DNA of 64,000 nucleotides from Nageia nagi (Eukaryota > Pinophyta), in the NCBI GenBank assembly GCA_050084985.1, contig JBITNC010000002.1, forward strand, positions 23,436,001 through 23,500,000, read 5' to 3'. This document shows, piece by piece, positions 36,457 through 48,329 of this stretch (its first letter is position 1; each line of letters begins with the position of its first letter). Below the pieces are notes generated by a model. It had not been told where the DNA came from, ran no database searches, and saw nothing but the letters and a program-made list of their open reading frames with translations. The position numbers and the translations under genes were made by a program.

Positions 36457-37612
36457 TTTAAAGATCCAAATACAATCTCAAGTGTAAATTACTAATTTCA
36501 ACCAAGAAAATACCCACCTCTAGCCTATAAGTGCAAATACAAGTATTTAAAAGGCCACAATACTAATGTTAGGGTTAGGGAATTAATTACAAACTTCAAC
36601 AACACAATAATGCCAATCTTTGGTTCATACATGCATGAATGTGTAAATAAACCACAACATTGCAATAGTAAAGCATATACAAGACAAATATGATGATCCA
36701 ATATTTAACAGTTGTATATAAGGTGAATGGTGATCATTAATATAACATCAGAACCTATAGGTTTGATGTTGGCCTTAATCCTTAAACTAGATGGATGGAT
36801 GGGATAGTCTTGCTCCCTCAAAACCTAAATCCTCTCCATAAAAGGAGCCCTCCTCTAATTTTGGTGACCAATTGAATAGTAAAAGTGCAAACTTAAAATA
36901 CCATTATATGGGCAAGGGTGCTACACTAATGCTATAGATTAACAAGATCCCTCAGCCTGTTAATCCTCCTAGATGCTACACCTAGGGGTTTTATTAGAGA
37001 TACTAAGACTTCTTGTCCTTTGAATAATATCAAGTGTAATAATAATCAAGCATATACAACTATGAGGTTCCATTTCCTTTTTATAACATATCATCAAATC
37101 TGGATCTCACCTAGGAGTCATTACTTAGCTCCTTAATTCTAATGTTAGCCACTTGGGGACCCAAAATGTTGAATTTGGGTTCCTAAGGGGTCAAGCATTC
37201 TAATGTGGGGTCTTTGAGTGCCATAAACACCAACATGGGGATCTAGAGTGCCATGCATGCCTAATGTGGGTCTAGGACCCATATGTGGGATTGGGTGTCA
37301 TCATGGGACAATGTGGAGGTCTAGGAGTCTCCCTAAGATTGACACATGTACATAAGTGCTCATCCATCCACCTAAGTGCTAAATAGCCCTTGGGATTCCC
37401 ATAATCATGATTAGGATCTCCAAGTATAATTAAACACTAAATCTATGCTTGGGAGGAATATGTCCCACTTGGGGCTCATAGTGGGATCTATTTATCAATT
37501 AATTCCCCTATCCCAAGTATTAACTTAAAGTTAAATGCAATAATAAAATATATTACATAAGGGAATCCATTGGATTCCATAATTAATTACACGAATAGAA
37601 GGGAATGCCACA
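36457..37612 (-). repeat. Element C left (3') LTR
   Basis: The minus-strand start TGTGGCATTCCC follows the polypurine tract, and the end is at plus 36457 (tttaaagatcc, CA changed to AA). It contains degenerate ~35-bp subrepeats (caacatggggatc, gccatgcatgcc, aatgtgggtct) at about 37150-37290, and a chance telomere-like gttagggttaggg at 36568. Confidence 0.85.
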
Positions 37613-38070
37613 AAGCCTCCCCTCTCAAGATTGCTTTCCCTGAAGCAATTCAACACAAGATGTGCAAGTATGTCTATCTCTTCCCATGTAGAGTCCTTAT
37701 CTAGAAAATCCCTCCTCTTAAGCAAATACTCTTGAATCTATATGGATCTCAGATTCTTGATCCTAATCTCTAGCACTCTCTCAAGAACCAAAACCAACTA
37801 TCCCTCATCATCAAGTGGGGGTAGAGTAGTGGAAGAAAAATCCTACTATCCTATGAAATTCTTTAGTAATGAGACATGGAAGGTGTTGTGGATCTTTCTC
37901 TCTTGGGATAGATCCAACTTGTAGGCATCTTATCCTACCTTATGTAGGATCTTGTATGGTCCAAAGAACCTAGGTTGCAACTTATCTACTCTTCTCTTCT
38001 TGAGTGAAGATTACCAAAATGACTGCAACCTCAAGTACACCATATATCCTACCTCAAATTTCATCTCTAT
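37531..38070 (-). pseudogene. Element C integrase C-terminus and chromodomain-like end
   Basis: The minus strand reads YGPYKILHKVG, AYKLDLSQERKIHNTFHVSLLKN and PPLDDEG, then LVLVLERVLEIRIKNLR and EYLLKRRDFLDKDSTWEEIDIL. The last block has the order of a chromodomain (E-x-I, strand, VKW-like, D-x-x-TWE), where the usual W of the aromatic cage reads R (LLKRRD). Chromodomains guide chromovirus integration to certain chromatin. Confidence 0.75.
37613..37629 (-). other. Element C polypurine tract
   Basis: The minus strand reads cttgagaggggaggctt directly before the LTR start TGTGGC. The equivalent tract in element D is caagatgggaggctt. Confidence 0.7.
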
Positions 38071-38199
38071 TTGGTTATGATCATAGTACTTCCTCTACTA
38101 ATTAAGGGCAATTTGTAGGTTCTACTTTAATGCTCTCATAATGTCTTGGTATTATTGCAAGAAATATTTATCTTTTGGGATCCTAATTTCATCAAAAAC

Positions 38200-38901
38200 T
38201 AAGTTAGTAAATTTAGAAGGATCATAACCATACAAATATCTAAAAGGATACATTTTGATAGACATATGATAGATGGAGTTATAGAAATACTCCCTAATGT
38301 AGAGGTACTGGACCCACATTTGCTATTTTTTGATCACATAGTATCTCAAGTACCCCTCCACTCTGTTGATGATTTTTGTCTTCCCATCTATTTGGGAATG
38401 GTAGCCAATGTTTAGGGTAAGGTTGGTGCCACTAAATCAAAATAATTCCTACTAAAACAAGCTCATGAACTTGATTTTCCTATCACTCACAATCCTCCTA
38501 GGAAAACCATGCAATATAAAAATCTTCTTGAAGAATAAGTCAACCAACTATGTTGTTATATTTGTGATAGTGATGGAAAAGAAGTGGGCAAATTTGGTGA
38601 GCCTATAAACCACCATAAAGATGTTATCTTTGGCTTGTACCCTTAGAAGGCTAGTGTTGAAGTCCATGGAGATATGTCCCCATTTTTATTGAGGAATAGG
38701 AAATGGTTGGAGAAACCCTATCAATTTCACATGATCCTCCTTGTTTTCATGACATTGCATACACTCTTGGATGTGCCTCAAAACATCTTGCTTTATTCCC
38801 TTCCATGTGAACCTTTCTCTTATTGTTTGGTATGTTTTAGTAATGCTTGGATATCCTACAAGAGGTGTGTTATTCAATGCATGGAGTACTTTCTTCTTCA
38901 C
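38200..38901 (-). pseudogene. Element C integrase
   Basis: The zinc-binding region (38686-38901) is clear: HALNNTPLVGYPSITKTYQ, RERFTWKGIKQDVLRHIQ, ECMQCHENKEDHVK, with the C-x2-C pair intact. The core follows with SMDFNTSL (first Asp), FAHFFS, VDLFFKKIFILHGFPR and VSDRKIKF (second Asp). The E-containing stretch is broken. The close match to the fragment at 22531-22839 shows the same clade. Confidence 0.85.
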
Positions 38902-38999
38902 CTAAGATTTCAAAGTTAGGAATGTCCTATTCCTCTTCAAAATCAATCCTATTCCTCTTCTTAACCATGTATCTCTTGTTCTTCACAATCCTACTTAGG

Positions 39000-39480
39000 A
39001 TACCTTGGGAAAATTCATCTTGAGTGTATTAAGTTATTACTATCTTCTTCCACTTAGCAATGATACAGGAGAGAGAGTAAAAGGAGGTGTTTATGAAAAA
39101 TGCATTATCTACTATATTCTTCTTCCCCTTGATTATATTGGATCTCAAAATCAAAGGATTGAAGCTTACTCATCCACCTTTGCTATTTCTCACTTAGATC
39201 TAATTGGTTGAGAAAGTATTTCAAACTATTATGGTCATTTTTGATGATTAATAGACCATAAACCATGTATTTCTTGAAACTCTCCAATGAATTCATGATG
39301 GCCAACATCTTTTTTCATGCACATTAAAATTTTTCTCTGCTTGGATAATTTTCTACTCTCAAATGTAATCAGTTGTGTCTTTTGCATGAGCATAGCCCCA
39401 ACACCAAGTTTGGATGCATCACACTCCACTGTGAAAGGAATTGAGAAATCAAGTATGGCCAAACAAGGACAAGTACACAT
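39000..39480 (-). pseudogene. Element C RNase H
   Basis: The minus-strand open stretch 39235-39480 reads LDFSIPFTVECDASKLGVGAM then LITFESRKLSKQRKI. The ECDAS and ESRKL blocks define the RT/RNase H join and RNase H of gypsy elements. Catalytic Asp of ECDAS is kept. Later blocks around 39,000-39,230 are frame-broken. Confidence 0.8.
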
Positions 39481-39499
39481 GACCTTCTTGAGTGTCTCA

Positions 39500-40467
39500 A
39501 AGGCCTATTGAATGCCCTTACTCCAAACAAATGCATCCTTCTTGGTCAATTACAATAGGATTGCAACCAAGTGAGAGAAGCTACATATGAACCTCATGTA
39601 GTAATTACATAAACCCCAAAACCCTCTTAGATGCATTAGGTATGTGGCTATTGACCACTCTTAGATAGATGCAATCTTTTACTCATCCACCCTAACTCGC
39701 TCATCGTTGATGATATGACCAAGGTATAGTATCTCAATCATGCCAAACTCACACTTGGACTATTTAGCATAAAACTTCTATGCTTGTAATGTCTTCAAAA
39801 TGTGGTCTTGATGTTTGAGGTGTTCTTCCCATATTTTTCTATACAAAAGGATGTCATTGAAGAAGGCTAACATAAAATTCCTTAGTTGCTCTCTGCAAAC
39901 CTAAATATTATCTTATGGATGTCATCCTCCTTCATCATGATCTAATTGTATCTAGATCTCAAGTATATTTTTTAAAAGTATTTGCCTCCATGTAATTCAT
40001 CAATGAGATCATCCACTCTAAGAATGGGATGCCTATTTTTGATGATCTTCTTGCTAAGCAAAAAGTAGTTAATACACAACTCATAGTCCCATCCTTCTTC
40101 TTAACTAACAAAACTAAAGAGGCAAAGGGACTAGAGCTAGGCTGAATGAATCCCATGTCTAGTAGCTCCTTAATTATCTTCTATATCTCATCCTTATAAA
40201 TATTTGTATGCCTATAAGGAGTGATCATAATTGACTTGGATCTTGGTTCCAAATCCATTATGTGCTCAAACCCTCTAGATGATGGAAAACCCTTGGGTAT
40301 TCTCCAAAAATATCCATATATTGGTCCAATATGTATTGGACCTCAAATGAATTCTCCTTAGCCTCCTCAAAATGCAACATGGGTTCTCTCTTGGACAGGG
40401 TGAAAATGCAACCCCATTCTATCTCCCCCTTTTGGATGATAATACTCATGTTATTGGATGATACCAT
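39500..40467 (-). pseudogene. Element C reverse transcriptase and preceding spacer
   Basis: The spacer (40258-40467) shows ENSFEVQYILDQYMDIFGEYP, the usual acidic lead-in to gypsy RT. RT proper (39959-40156) begins GFIQPSSSPFASLVLLVKKKDG. Further on (39,600-39,900) blocks around the thumb, such as the L-K-H-x-x-V and F-Y-A-K-x-S-K-C-E-F region, are partly readable. The YxDD site is not intact. Confidence 0.8.
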
Positions 40468-40469
40468 CT

Positions 40470-40979
40470 AAGTGATGGCCTCTAGCTTGCTACTAGTGGC
40501 ATTGGATCTGAGTGATAATTTCTACTCACCCCTCTTCTTCTGATCTAATGAAGTGTCCGAATCTTTGAATCCTCCTAGTGGCTCTGATCTAGATGTTGGA
40601 ATACTTGCTATCTCTACCCCCTAAATGTTGGAGTTTTTCCATGCCACCATTTCATAGCCCATAAGGTATTTGGTATAACTAGAATGTGATGTCTCTTTGG
40701 AACTCTTTAGTGGTTCCCTAGTAGATCTAGAGCAAGATTTTGAACTTGGGTGGGGTCTTTTGTGGAGGTATAGATATGGGATCCCACATCTACCCTCTCT
40801 TGTTTCTCATCTTCTCCTCATACCATTCTCCCAAAAACCATAAAAGCCTCTCCATCTCTTCCAAAGGCATCTTGTTAAATTCAAACCTTTGAAGAAGTTG
40901 GTTGAAAAATCACCCTACTAAATTTAGACTTCTTTACTTTGGCTATAGATAGAGCTTCCACTTCCTCAGGTGGTAAGAT
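40470..40979 (-). other. Element C leader region without recognisable gag or protease
   Basis: Between the primer-binding site and the RT spacer there are only ~500 bases. Minus-strand reading gives short stretches such as KILPPEEVEALSIAKVKKSK without the W-x-x-Q-L or zinc-knuckle motifs of gag or a D-S/T-G protease site. The 5' coding half was probably deleted. Confidence 0.5.
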
Positions 40980-40996
40980 CTTCAAATTTGATACCA
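40980..40996 (-). other. Element C primer-binding site
   Basis: The minus strand reads TGGTATCAAATTTGAAG, one base after the LTR end (tttaca). Its first eight bases match the initiator tRNA-Met complement. Confidence 0.7.
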
Positions 40997-40997
40997 T

Positions 40998-42160
40998 TGT
41001 AAAGATACAAATGAAATATTAAGTGTAAATTACCAATTTCAACCAAGAAAATACCCATGATTGGCTTAGAAGTGTAAATACAAGTATTTAAAATCTTATG
41101 ATGCAGGGTTAGGGAATCAATTACAAACTTCCACAACATAACAATGCCAATGTTTGGCTCATACATACATGAATAAGTAAAGAAACCATAATGTTGAAAT
41201 AGTAAAGCATACACAAGACAAATATGGTGATCTAATGCCCAATGACTATATATAAGATGAATGATGAATAACAATATAATACCAAGCCTTATAGGGTTGA
41301 TGCTAGTCTCAATGGGTACAATGTCTATCTTGAACTGGAAAAATAGATGGGATAGTCTTGCTCCCTCAAAACCTGAATCCTCTCCACTAAAGGAGCCCAC
41401 CTTTGATCTCAATGACCAATTGAATGGTAGAAGCACAACCTTGGAATACCATTAGATGAGCAAGGGTTGTACAATAATGTTGTAGACTAACATGATCCCT
41501 CAACCTATTAATCCTCCTAGATGCTGCACATAGTTGTTTTCTTAGCATTGTTAAGATTTCTTATGCTCTAGATGATATCAAGTGTAATAATAATCAAGAA
41601 TATCTAGCTATGAGGCTCCAATACCTTTTTATAATACATCACTTGATTTGGATCTCCTATAGGAGTCATCACCTAGATTTTTAATTCTAACATTAGCCTC
41701 CTGAGGGATAAAAATGCTCAACATGGGTGCCTAGGGGTTGAGCATGCCAACATGGGATCCTGGAGTTGCATAAATGCCAACATGGGGGTTTGGAGTACCA
41801 TGCATGCCTAGCATATGTCTAGGAGCCATGTGTGGGGATAGGTATCATTATGGGTGAATTTGGAGGTTTAGGATTCTCCCAAAGGATAGCACATGTACAT
41901 AAGTGCTCATCCATCCACCTAAGTGCTAAATAGGCCTTGGGATTCCAACAATCATGATAGGGATCTCTAAGCATAATTAAATACCTAATTTATGCTTAAG
42001 AGGGAGACATCCCACTTGAAGTTTATAGTGGGGTCCATTGACCCATTAAGTACCCTATCCTAAGTATTAACTTAAAGTATAATGCAATAATAAAATATAT
42101 TACAAAGGGGAATTGATCGGATTCCATAATTAATTACAAGAGTGTAAGGGGTACATTACA
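40998..42160 (-). repeat. Element C right (5') LTR
   Basis: 1163 bp. The minus-strand start is TGTAATGTACCCC and the end is TATCTTTACA. A TATA-like TATTATAAAAAGG on the minus strand (about 41624-41636) is a candidate promoter. Subrepeats of the caacatgggg type lie at about 41700-41820. Confidence 0.85.
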
Positions 42161-42165
42161 AAAAA

Positions 42166-42311
42166 ATCTAAAAAAATACACAAGGTATTTAGAAACATGA
42201 TGGTATTTCCTTAAATGTGCAGGGTTGTAGAAACACATAAATGTTTCAATAGATAGATGAAACATGATGATGTTTCACTCTGGTAAATTTGCAAAACTTG
42301 TATATCCAACA
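42166..42311 (-). repeat. Element B right (5') LTR, second part
   Basis: Continues from 36456 across element C. Shared with the left LTR at acacaaggt.tttagaaa, gatgaaacatgatg.tgtttca and aaatttgcaaaacttg. Ends tatccaaca followed by the ATATA duplication. Confidence 0.8.
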
Positions 42312-42316
42312 ATATA

Positions 42317-42639
42317 CTCATTGGAAAGCTTATTACAAGCACTATTCAATAAACAAGAAATCAAACCAATTTTAATCTTGTACTAAGAGTTGTACCTCCA
42401 TAAAGATGATTTATCTATTGTTATGAAAATTTGTTATCAAGATAATTCCATTTTGCATCATCAAACATCAATTTTCATTATTGACCTTCATTCTATATTA
42501 TCAAATATCATTAAACTATTCTTATACTTCATAATTTCTTTTCCATTTTGATGTCTTTGCTATGGTGTGTTGACAATAATGATATCTTCTTTATTATGGT
42601 GTGTTAACAATAATGAAAATCTCTACTCTTGCTCAACAA
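42317..42639 (-). repeat. Element A left (3') LTR, inner part
   Basis: Continues A's LTR after element B. It aligns with 54972-55298 at attggaaagcttattac, gagcactattcaata, tatggtgtgtt.acaataatga and ctctactcttg.tcaaca. The end CAACA on the plus strand is the minus-strand LTR start TGTTGAGC. Confidence 0.8.
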
Positions 42640-42650
42640 TCTCCCCATTT
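42640..42650 (-). other. Element A polypurine tract
   Basis: The minus strand reads AAATGGGGAGAT immediately before the LTR start TGTTGAGC, a typical copia tract. Confidence 0.65.
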
Positions 42651-43097
42651 ATTACTATTTGTAACGCATACTTGGCAACACATGAGCTAGGAGCTATACA
42701 ATATGATATGAACTTGCATAATCTTATTATTTTCCTACTACCACTTGCTCTCCTATTCTTCTCCTGCTACTAGTTGCTACTGAATCTAATCTATTTGCAA
42801 CTCTATTTATTATCTATTGCCAACTTTTTCTCTCCCTTTGATAATAATGACAAAGGGTGCCATTGATATCCATCATTAATGCTATGATAACTTCCCTATA
42901 GTTGGTACATACCATTATCATCAAATTGCTCCCTATAAATCCATGCACCATTCTCTAGTTCATGTTCAAAAAAGAAAAATAGGAAATAACATAAATAGGA
43001 GCATAAAATAGAAATTGGAAATTGCTCACCTTAAGAATGTGCAACTAATAACAGATTAATGTTTGGGAAGTGTCATCACCCCCAATTCTTATCTAAG
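42651..43097 (-). other. Element A 3' untranslated region
   Basis: Between the end of RNase H and the polypurine tract. It contains a second purine-rich stretch on the minus strand (caaagggagagaaaaag near 42835) but no coding signal. Confidence 0.5.
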
Positions 43098-43620
43098 TTA
43101 TTTAAAAATACCATTGGGTACTATTTTGGTAAAGATATTAGCTGCTTTCTTTATTGTAGGTACATAATCCAACTTGACTTCCCCTTTTACAACCTTATAT
43201 TTCAGAAAGTGATAATGCATGACTATGTGCTTAGTTTTGGAATGCATAATTGGATTCTTTGAAATATTTATTACACTAGTATTATCACACATCACAAAGA
43301 TAGGTTTATTAAAATGTATGCCAAGATCTTTTAGAGTTTCTTTCATCCATAATACCTAAGTACATCATGATGTTGCTTCTATATACTCATCTTTTGTAGT
43401 AGAGAGTGACACTGAATCTTATTTTTTTTATTTTTCCATGCTATAATCTTATCACCCAGATAGAAAGAACCTCTACTTGTGCTCTTTCTATCATCAATAC
43501 AGTTGGACCAATCAACATAAAAGTATACAATAAGAGTGAAGTCCTTACCTTTGGGATACCATATTCCATATTCCATAGTTCTTTTGATAAATCTAAAAAT
43601 TCATTTTATACTAGTGGAAT
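43098..43620 (-). pseudogene. Element A RNase H
   Basis: Two minus-strand stretches. The first (43379-43576) reads YFYVDWSNCIDDRKSTSRGSF with GDKIIAWKNKKN, the copia RNase H opening with the catalytic Asp. The second (43098-43346) reads IFVMCDNTSVINISKNPIMH, SKTKHIVMHYHFLK and VKLDYVPT...ANIFTK, the standard end. A stop-containing gap of ~30 bases joins them. Confidence 0.85.
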
Positions 43621-43859
43621 GTGTTTCCTTTGGAGTTGCTTGAAATCTTGCAACCATACAAACTACTTGTAATATATTTGGCCTAGATGTGGTTAAATAT
43701 AACAAACCATCAATCATTTATCCATATAGAGTTTGATCAACAAGAGATCAATTTTCCTCTTTCCTTAGTTTATAACTAGTCATCATGGGATAGGTTTACT
43801 ATCCTCCATATTAAATTTTTTCAACAACTCTCTTACATACTTTGTTTAATATATGGATG

Positions 43860-44480
43860 TTCCTTTATTTAATTGATTAAATTGCAAACTAAGAAAATAT
43901 GATAGCTCACCAACCATAGACATTTGAAATTCATTTTGGATCTGATTAGAAGATTCTTTACATATCTCATATTTGCATCTATCAAACATGATATCATATA
44001 CATAGAAATAATGGCAAGTTGATAATTACTTTTAGTTTTAACATACCAATTTCTATCAACCATAACTTTCTTAAATATTTTCTATATAAGATAATTGTAT
44101 AGCCTTGAGTACCATGCTTGGGGTGCTTATTTTAAGCCATACAAAGATTTATTTAATCAACAAACTATGGTGGGATATCCCACAAGATGAAATTCATATG
44201 GCTATTCAATATACACTTCTTCCTCTGGTATACAAATCAAACATATTGATTTAACATCTAGTTGATGTACCTTGAAGTTCTTATATTCTGTTACTGTTAA
44301 GAACATTTTGATTTCCTCTAATCTAGCCATAGGTGCAAAAATTTCTTCAAAATCAATTCCTTAAACTTGGGAACAACCTTTGCATACAAGTATAGCCTTG
44401 TTTCTTACCAATTTTCCTTCTTCATTCAGTTTATTTTGGAATACCCACTTTCTACCAATGACATTCTTATTTGTTGATCT
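43860..44480 (-). pseudogene. Element A reverse transcriptase
   Basis: Blocks across three frames on the minus strand match copia RT in order: W-V-F-x-N-K-L-type opening near 44450, RNKA, VCKGCS-type stretch, DF-E-I-FAP near 44350, HQLDVKS near 44260, VYIE near 44215, and the finger/palm end at 43869-44063. The active-site region reads YMISC where YVDD is expected, so the metal-binding Asp pair is lost. Confidence 0.7.
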
Positions 44481-45000
44481 ATGAACTGACTCTCATGTCT
44501 TATTCTTCTTAATATGATTTATCTCTTCTATCATTTCCTATAGCCAACTTTCATATTTACTTTCTTATGCAATATTATTGGGTTCAAAATGAGTCAATAG
44601 GCATAATTTATATGTTCCTAAATTTGGGCAACCTTCCTTCTTGTTTGTACACTCATATTAGGATCTCTAATGATTTGTTGTCTTGGATGGTTTAATTGCC
44701 AAAATTTTCTAGATGCTTTTGGTGAGCTTATTGGTGATGAATCAAGTGTTTTTGTGGTGATACCTTAGGTTATGTTGGTGGTTATGTGTGTGGAGAAATT
44801 GGTGGTGATAATCTAGGTGAAGATAGTGGTGATGATTTAGGTGATACTAGTGGTGATTGTTCCTCTTCTTTATCTTTATACATGAGATAATCATTGTAAT
44901 TACTTGAAATTTGAATAGTTACATCATCAACCTTTACATCTAAAATTTCCACAATATTTCCAAGTATCTTATTGTAGCATTTCTAGGCTTTTTTCTTTAC
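44481..45000 (-). other. Element A integrase-RT linker
   Basis: Low-constraint linker of the copia polyprotein. On the plus strand it has a (ggtgatgat)-like imperfect repeat at about 44735-44870 (ggtggt, ggtgatgatttaggtga), which on the minus strand would encode a Ser/Pro/His-rich stretch. Confidence 0.45.
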
Positions 45001-45628
45001 ATGAGTAGCCAAGAAAAATTCTTTCATCAGCTCTATCTTCAAACTTGTCAAGATTTTCTTTAGTATTTCTTATGTGGCATTTACTCCCAAATATTTTAAA
45101 ATGTTTGACTATAACCTTTCTTGTAGACCATAACTCATATGGTAATTTACTTTTATTTGGTCTAAGAATACATCTATTCTAAATGTGAACAACTCTATGT
45201 ACTACCTCTTTCTAGAACTTGTCATTTACTTTGTTCTCATTCATCATTATTTTTGCCATCTCTTACATTGTTCAGTTATTTGTTTCCATAACACCATTTT
45301 GTTGTGGTGTTCTAGCAACTAATAATTATCTTTAGATACCATATTTCTCAAAATATTATACAAACTTTTCAAAATTGATTTCTCCTCCTCTATCTGATAT
45401 GAGATATTAGATTCTTTTCCTAGTCTGATTTTCAATTATATTCTTGAAACTCACAAATATATCAAAAGATTTTGATTTGTGTTTGAGAAAATGTGTCAAT
45501 GTCATTCTTGATTATTCATCTATAAAAAATATAAAGTTTCTATGATAATATATACTTTAAGTTATGGTTAGTTCACATAGATCAGTATGAACTAACTCAA
45601 GAGGTTTGCTAGAATAATGTTCTTTAGC
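45000..45628 (-). pseudogene. Element A integrase core (interrupted by D)
   Basis: The minus strand from 45628 reads SSKPLELVHTDLC (first catalytic Asp), THFLKHKSKSFDIFVSFKN, SDRGGEINFEKF (second Asp) and ARTPQQNGVMETN (Glu region). The start of the domain lies on the other side of element D (from 50907). Several stops are present. Confidence 0.8.
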
Positions 45629-46701
45629 TATAACAACCCTTTTTTTTATTAAAAATAAATAATTTTGGAATCCTAAGGATTTTCTTTTGTAAATATTTTA
45701 TTTATTCATGTATTTTTTGTTAGTTAATTCAAATAGAATTATAAAGGTCCATTGGACCCACTTTGTGAGCCCCAAGGGGCACATTTTCATCCCAAGCTAG
45801 GATGTGTTATTTAGTTTTTCATTAATGCACTTGGAAATCCTAAAGATTATTATGGAAATACCAAGGTTTGTATGACAACTAGATGATACTTAAGCATGGA
45901 TAAACACCTATTTTACCCACCATTAGATTTAGGAGCACTTGTACACATGCGTTATCCTTGATTTTATATTAAAACCCTTCTCTTTAGAGTTACTAAAGAC
46001 TTGGCAGTATTAAGCACCCTTGAGCATAGTGCATAAGAAGAGTTCAGGAGGCATGGAGAAACTTTTTTATTATGGTTAAGATGATTGTTCATGTTGTGGG
46101 ATTTCCCTACCTTGAGGCATGCATAAGTGGTATGCACCTTTAAAGCTATCTAGTGGTATTATGGAATCACATACATTCTATTCACCAAGAGCTAGCCTAT
46201 GAGGGAGACATTTAGTGTGGCATTCATAGAACTAGTAGTATATGATTATTCTACATCAATTATAAGATCTACATCAACATATTATATGCCCTATTTGGCT
46301 TCTTAAAGGCTAACATTGAGCCCTTTGGGCCTATTCAGTATTGTACCCACTATTTCTTCATCAATAGAATTGTGGTATGCTTGGATCTCACTTATTATCT
46401 CAATATTTGATGTTCATGTTTCCACATTTGCAATGTTGAGCTATTTTAGTATATTCATGCTTGTATGGTGGATCATTGGCATTCCTAGATATGTTTGGCA
46501 TGTTATATGAGTCTTCATGTGTGATGTTGGGATATAGGAGTGGATTTGTACTAGTGAGATACATCATTTGATTTACTAGCTTGTTATTTTTATGTTTGAT
46601 GATCTAATCTAGTTTGTGGCATGCATATTGATATTATTTGATAATTTATTTGGCTAATCCTATGTATTATAAATATATTGATATTATTTGGGAATATTAG
46701 A
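45629..46701 (+). repeat. Element D 5' LTR with internal deletion
   Basis: Starts TATAACAACCC (TG mutated) and ends gggaatatta(g)a. Compared with the 3' LTR it lacks about 315 bases at ~45955 (equivalent to about 49835-50174). The missing part carries the atgcatggtacc subrepeats and the TATA box. Confidence 0.8.
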
Positions 46702-46720
46702 ATCATATTATATTTTGGAT
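46702..46720 (+). other. Element D primer-binding site, degenerate
   Basis: Tcatattatattttgg follows the LTR end and aligns loosely with TGGTATCAAATTTG at the same place in element C. Confidence 0.35.
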
Positions 46721-46873
46721 TTGGCCAAAATATGAATGAGACTTATAGTTCATAATTATTATACCAAATACAACACCAAAAGGGAGATGTATTTAAATAA
46801 GGAGGATGGAAAGGGGATGTATCTAGAAGAAACCCCAACTAGAACCACTCAGAATGATGATCATTGATCATGG

Positions 46874-48050
46874 ATGGAAGTTGTCCAAGATGGGGAGCCT
46901 TTTAGTGAAGAAAATTTAGCCAGGAGAGGTAGATCCTCATCAACTAAAAGAAGAATAAGAAATAATCTAGCTAGCAAGTCTATGCTAAAAAGAAAATTTA
47001 ATGAATTTGTTGTGGCCATGAGGAGTATGATGAATTCAGGTAGTGAAAAATTAATTGGCCAAATTTAATGCTTGGTTTGGAAAGAAGAAAGCTTTAATAT
47101 GAATTATGACCCCCCACATTTTATTCTAGATGAGGAAGAAGAACAAAGAGATTAGGATAGAATAGAGAAAGATCCCAATTTAAGGAGATCACATAGCTTG
47201 AGGGATAGAGGATCTACTCATTATGAATCCATGAGTCACCAAGAGCATGAGTTTATGAGGTCCCATTCTCATAGGGCACCACAAGGGACTAACCGTATCC
47301 AAAGAGGTTCTTAAAAGAAGAAGTTGGGAATAGAGGAGAATAATCCATCATTCCAAAACCATCCAAGCCCATGTTCATCATGAGATTTACAAATGAGGTA
47401 AAAACATTGGGTTCCAAACCCCTTTGAGTTGAATCATATTTTTAGAGAATATTATATGCTATATTCAAGATTGAGTAAGGATATGAATTTTAATAGCTAT
47501 TTAGAAATTTTAGGCTTGAAGGGGATAATAAAAAATTAATAAAATGCAAGTTCCAATGTATGATGGGAAGAAGATAACCACTAGGGCTTGGCTCCATTAG
47601 ATTCAAACATACTTTATATTGAATTCAAACATGGTGGAAGAGGATACAATCCAATTTACATCATTACATTTTAAGAGAGATTCTCTTGAATGGTGGTAGC
47701 ATTGAGAAATCAGCCAAGATTATTCCCATATCTCATATTTTGATGAATTTGCTTAGAGGTTAGTAAAATAGTTTGCTATAAAGGATAACGATTATTTTAG
47801 AGAGCTCACATCCTTGAGACAACAAGGAATAGTGGATGATTTTGTTTTAATTTTTTATAAAACAATATTCATGATCAATAACATTTCTAAAGAGAGATTA
47901 ACCTTCATCTTTGTAGAATGATTGATGCAACCATTACAAGGGATGGTCAAGGTATCAAGGCCAAAATTCCTTGATGATGCAATCAAAGTAGCCTAAAATT
48001 TGGAGCTAACTATGATCACCATCAAAGGTACACAAACATACAAGGGGTAG
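46874..48050 (+). pseudogene. Element D gag
   Basis: An N-terminal charged stretch (46874-47065, ENLARRGRSSSTKRRIR, then MRSMMNSGSEKLIG) is followed after stops by the capsid region at 47540-47990. Blocks there are VPMYDGKKITTRAW, EEDTIQFTS, DSLEWW, DEFA, DNDYFRELTSLRQQG, DDFVLIFYK, ISKERLTFIFVE and LQGMVKVSRPKFLDDA. These follow the Retrotrans_gag order (W-x-x-Q, x-W-W, F-x-x-L-x-x-L-x-Q-x-G). The next section (48000-48300) lacks a clear zinc knuckle. Confidence 0.8.
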
Positions 48051-48329
48051 GTCATATGAAAAATAGCAATAGAGAAGGAGGGAAACAACAAGTTCAAACC
48101 CTTTCCCCTCACCATATAGGCCATATGGATGTGGGAATAAGGTAAAGTATTTCAGTACAAAAAGTCATGAGAGCTAAGGCACCATTATCAAGATAAAGTA
48201 TAGGTACATTACATCTAGGTTCTTTCATATGGTGAGGATTAAGATTCAAATTTGGAGCTTGGTACAAGCATATTAGATCAGACTAAGGTACCTAAGGTAG
48301 AGGCATCTTTTGGGAGTATGATTTCTTTA

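Larger units (their letters stand above)
36457..42160 (-). mobile_element. Ty3/gypsy (chromovirus-type) element C, nested in B
   Basis: 5704 bp on the minus strand. LTRs are 1156 bp (36457-37612, 3') and 1163 bp (40998-42160, 5'), roughly 80% alike by eye. Target duplication is AAAAA (36452-36456 and 42161-42165); joining the flanks restores B's LTR. Primer-binding site and polypurine tract are in place. The 3.4-kb interior keeps RT, RNase H, integrase and a chromodomain-like end, but I see no gag or protease. LTRs share sequence with element D and the solo LTR at 10701. Confidence 0.9.
31789..42311 (-). mobile_element. Ty1/copia element B, nested in the LTR of A
   Basis: Minus-strand copia of about 4.8 kb without its insertion. 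LTRs are 438 bp (31789-32226) and 444 bp (36159-36456 plus 42166-42311, split by element C). The 5-bp target duplication ATATA lies at 31784-31788 and 42312-42316, and the intact target in A's other LTR (gcatatactcac) confirms it. LTR ends on the minus strand are TGTTRGA...TTTCA. Domains present are gag, degraded zinc knuckle, protease, integrase, RT and RNase H, all with stops and shifts. Confidence 0.9.

Noticed and set aside
36568-36580. Telomere-like gttagggttaggg
   Set aside because: Only two units, inside the LTR of element C, and the plant telomere unit is TTTAGGG. Chance within an LTR.
40966-41436. 156-codon minus-strand ORF, the longest in the window
   Set aside because: It runs from the 5' LTR of gypsy C across the primer-binding site; the matching sequence in the other LTR is not open, so it is chance.
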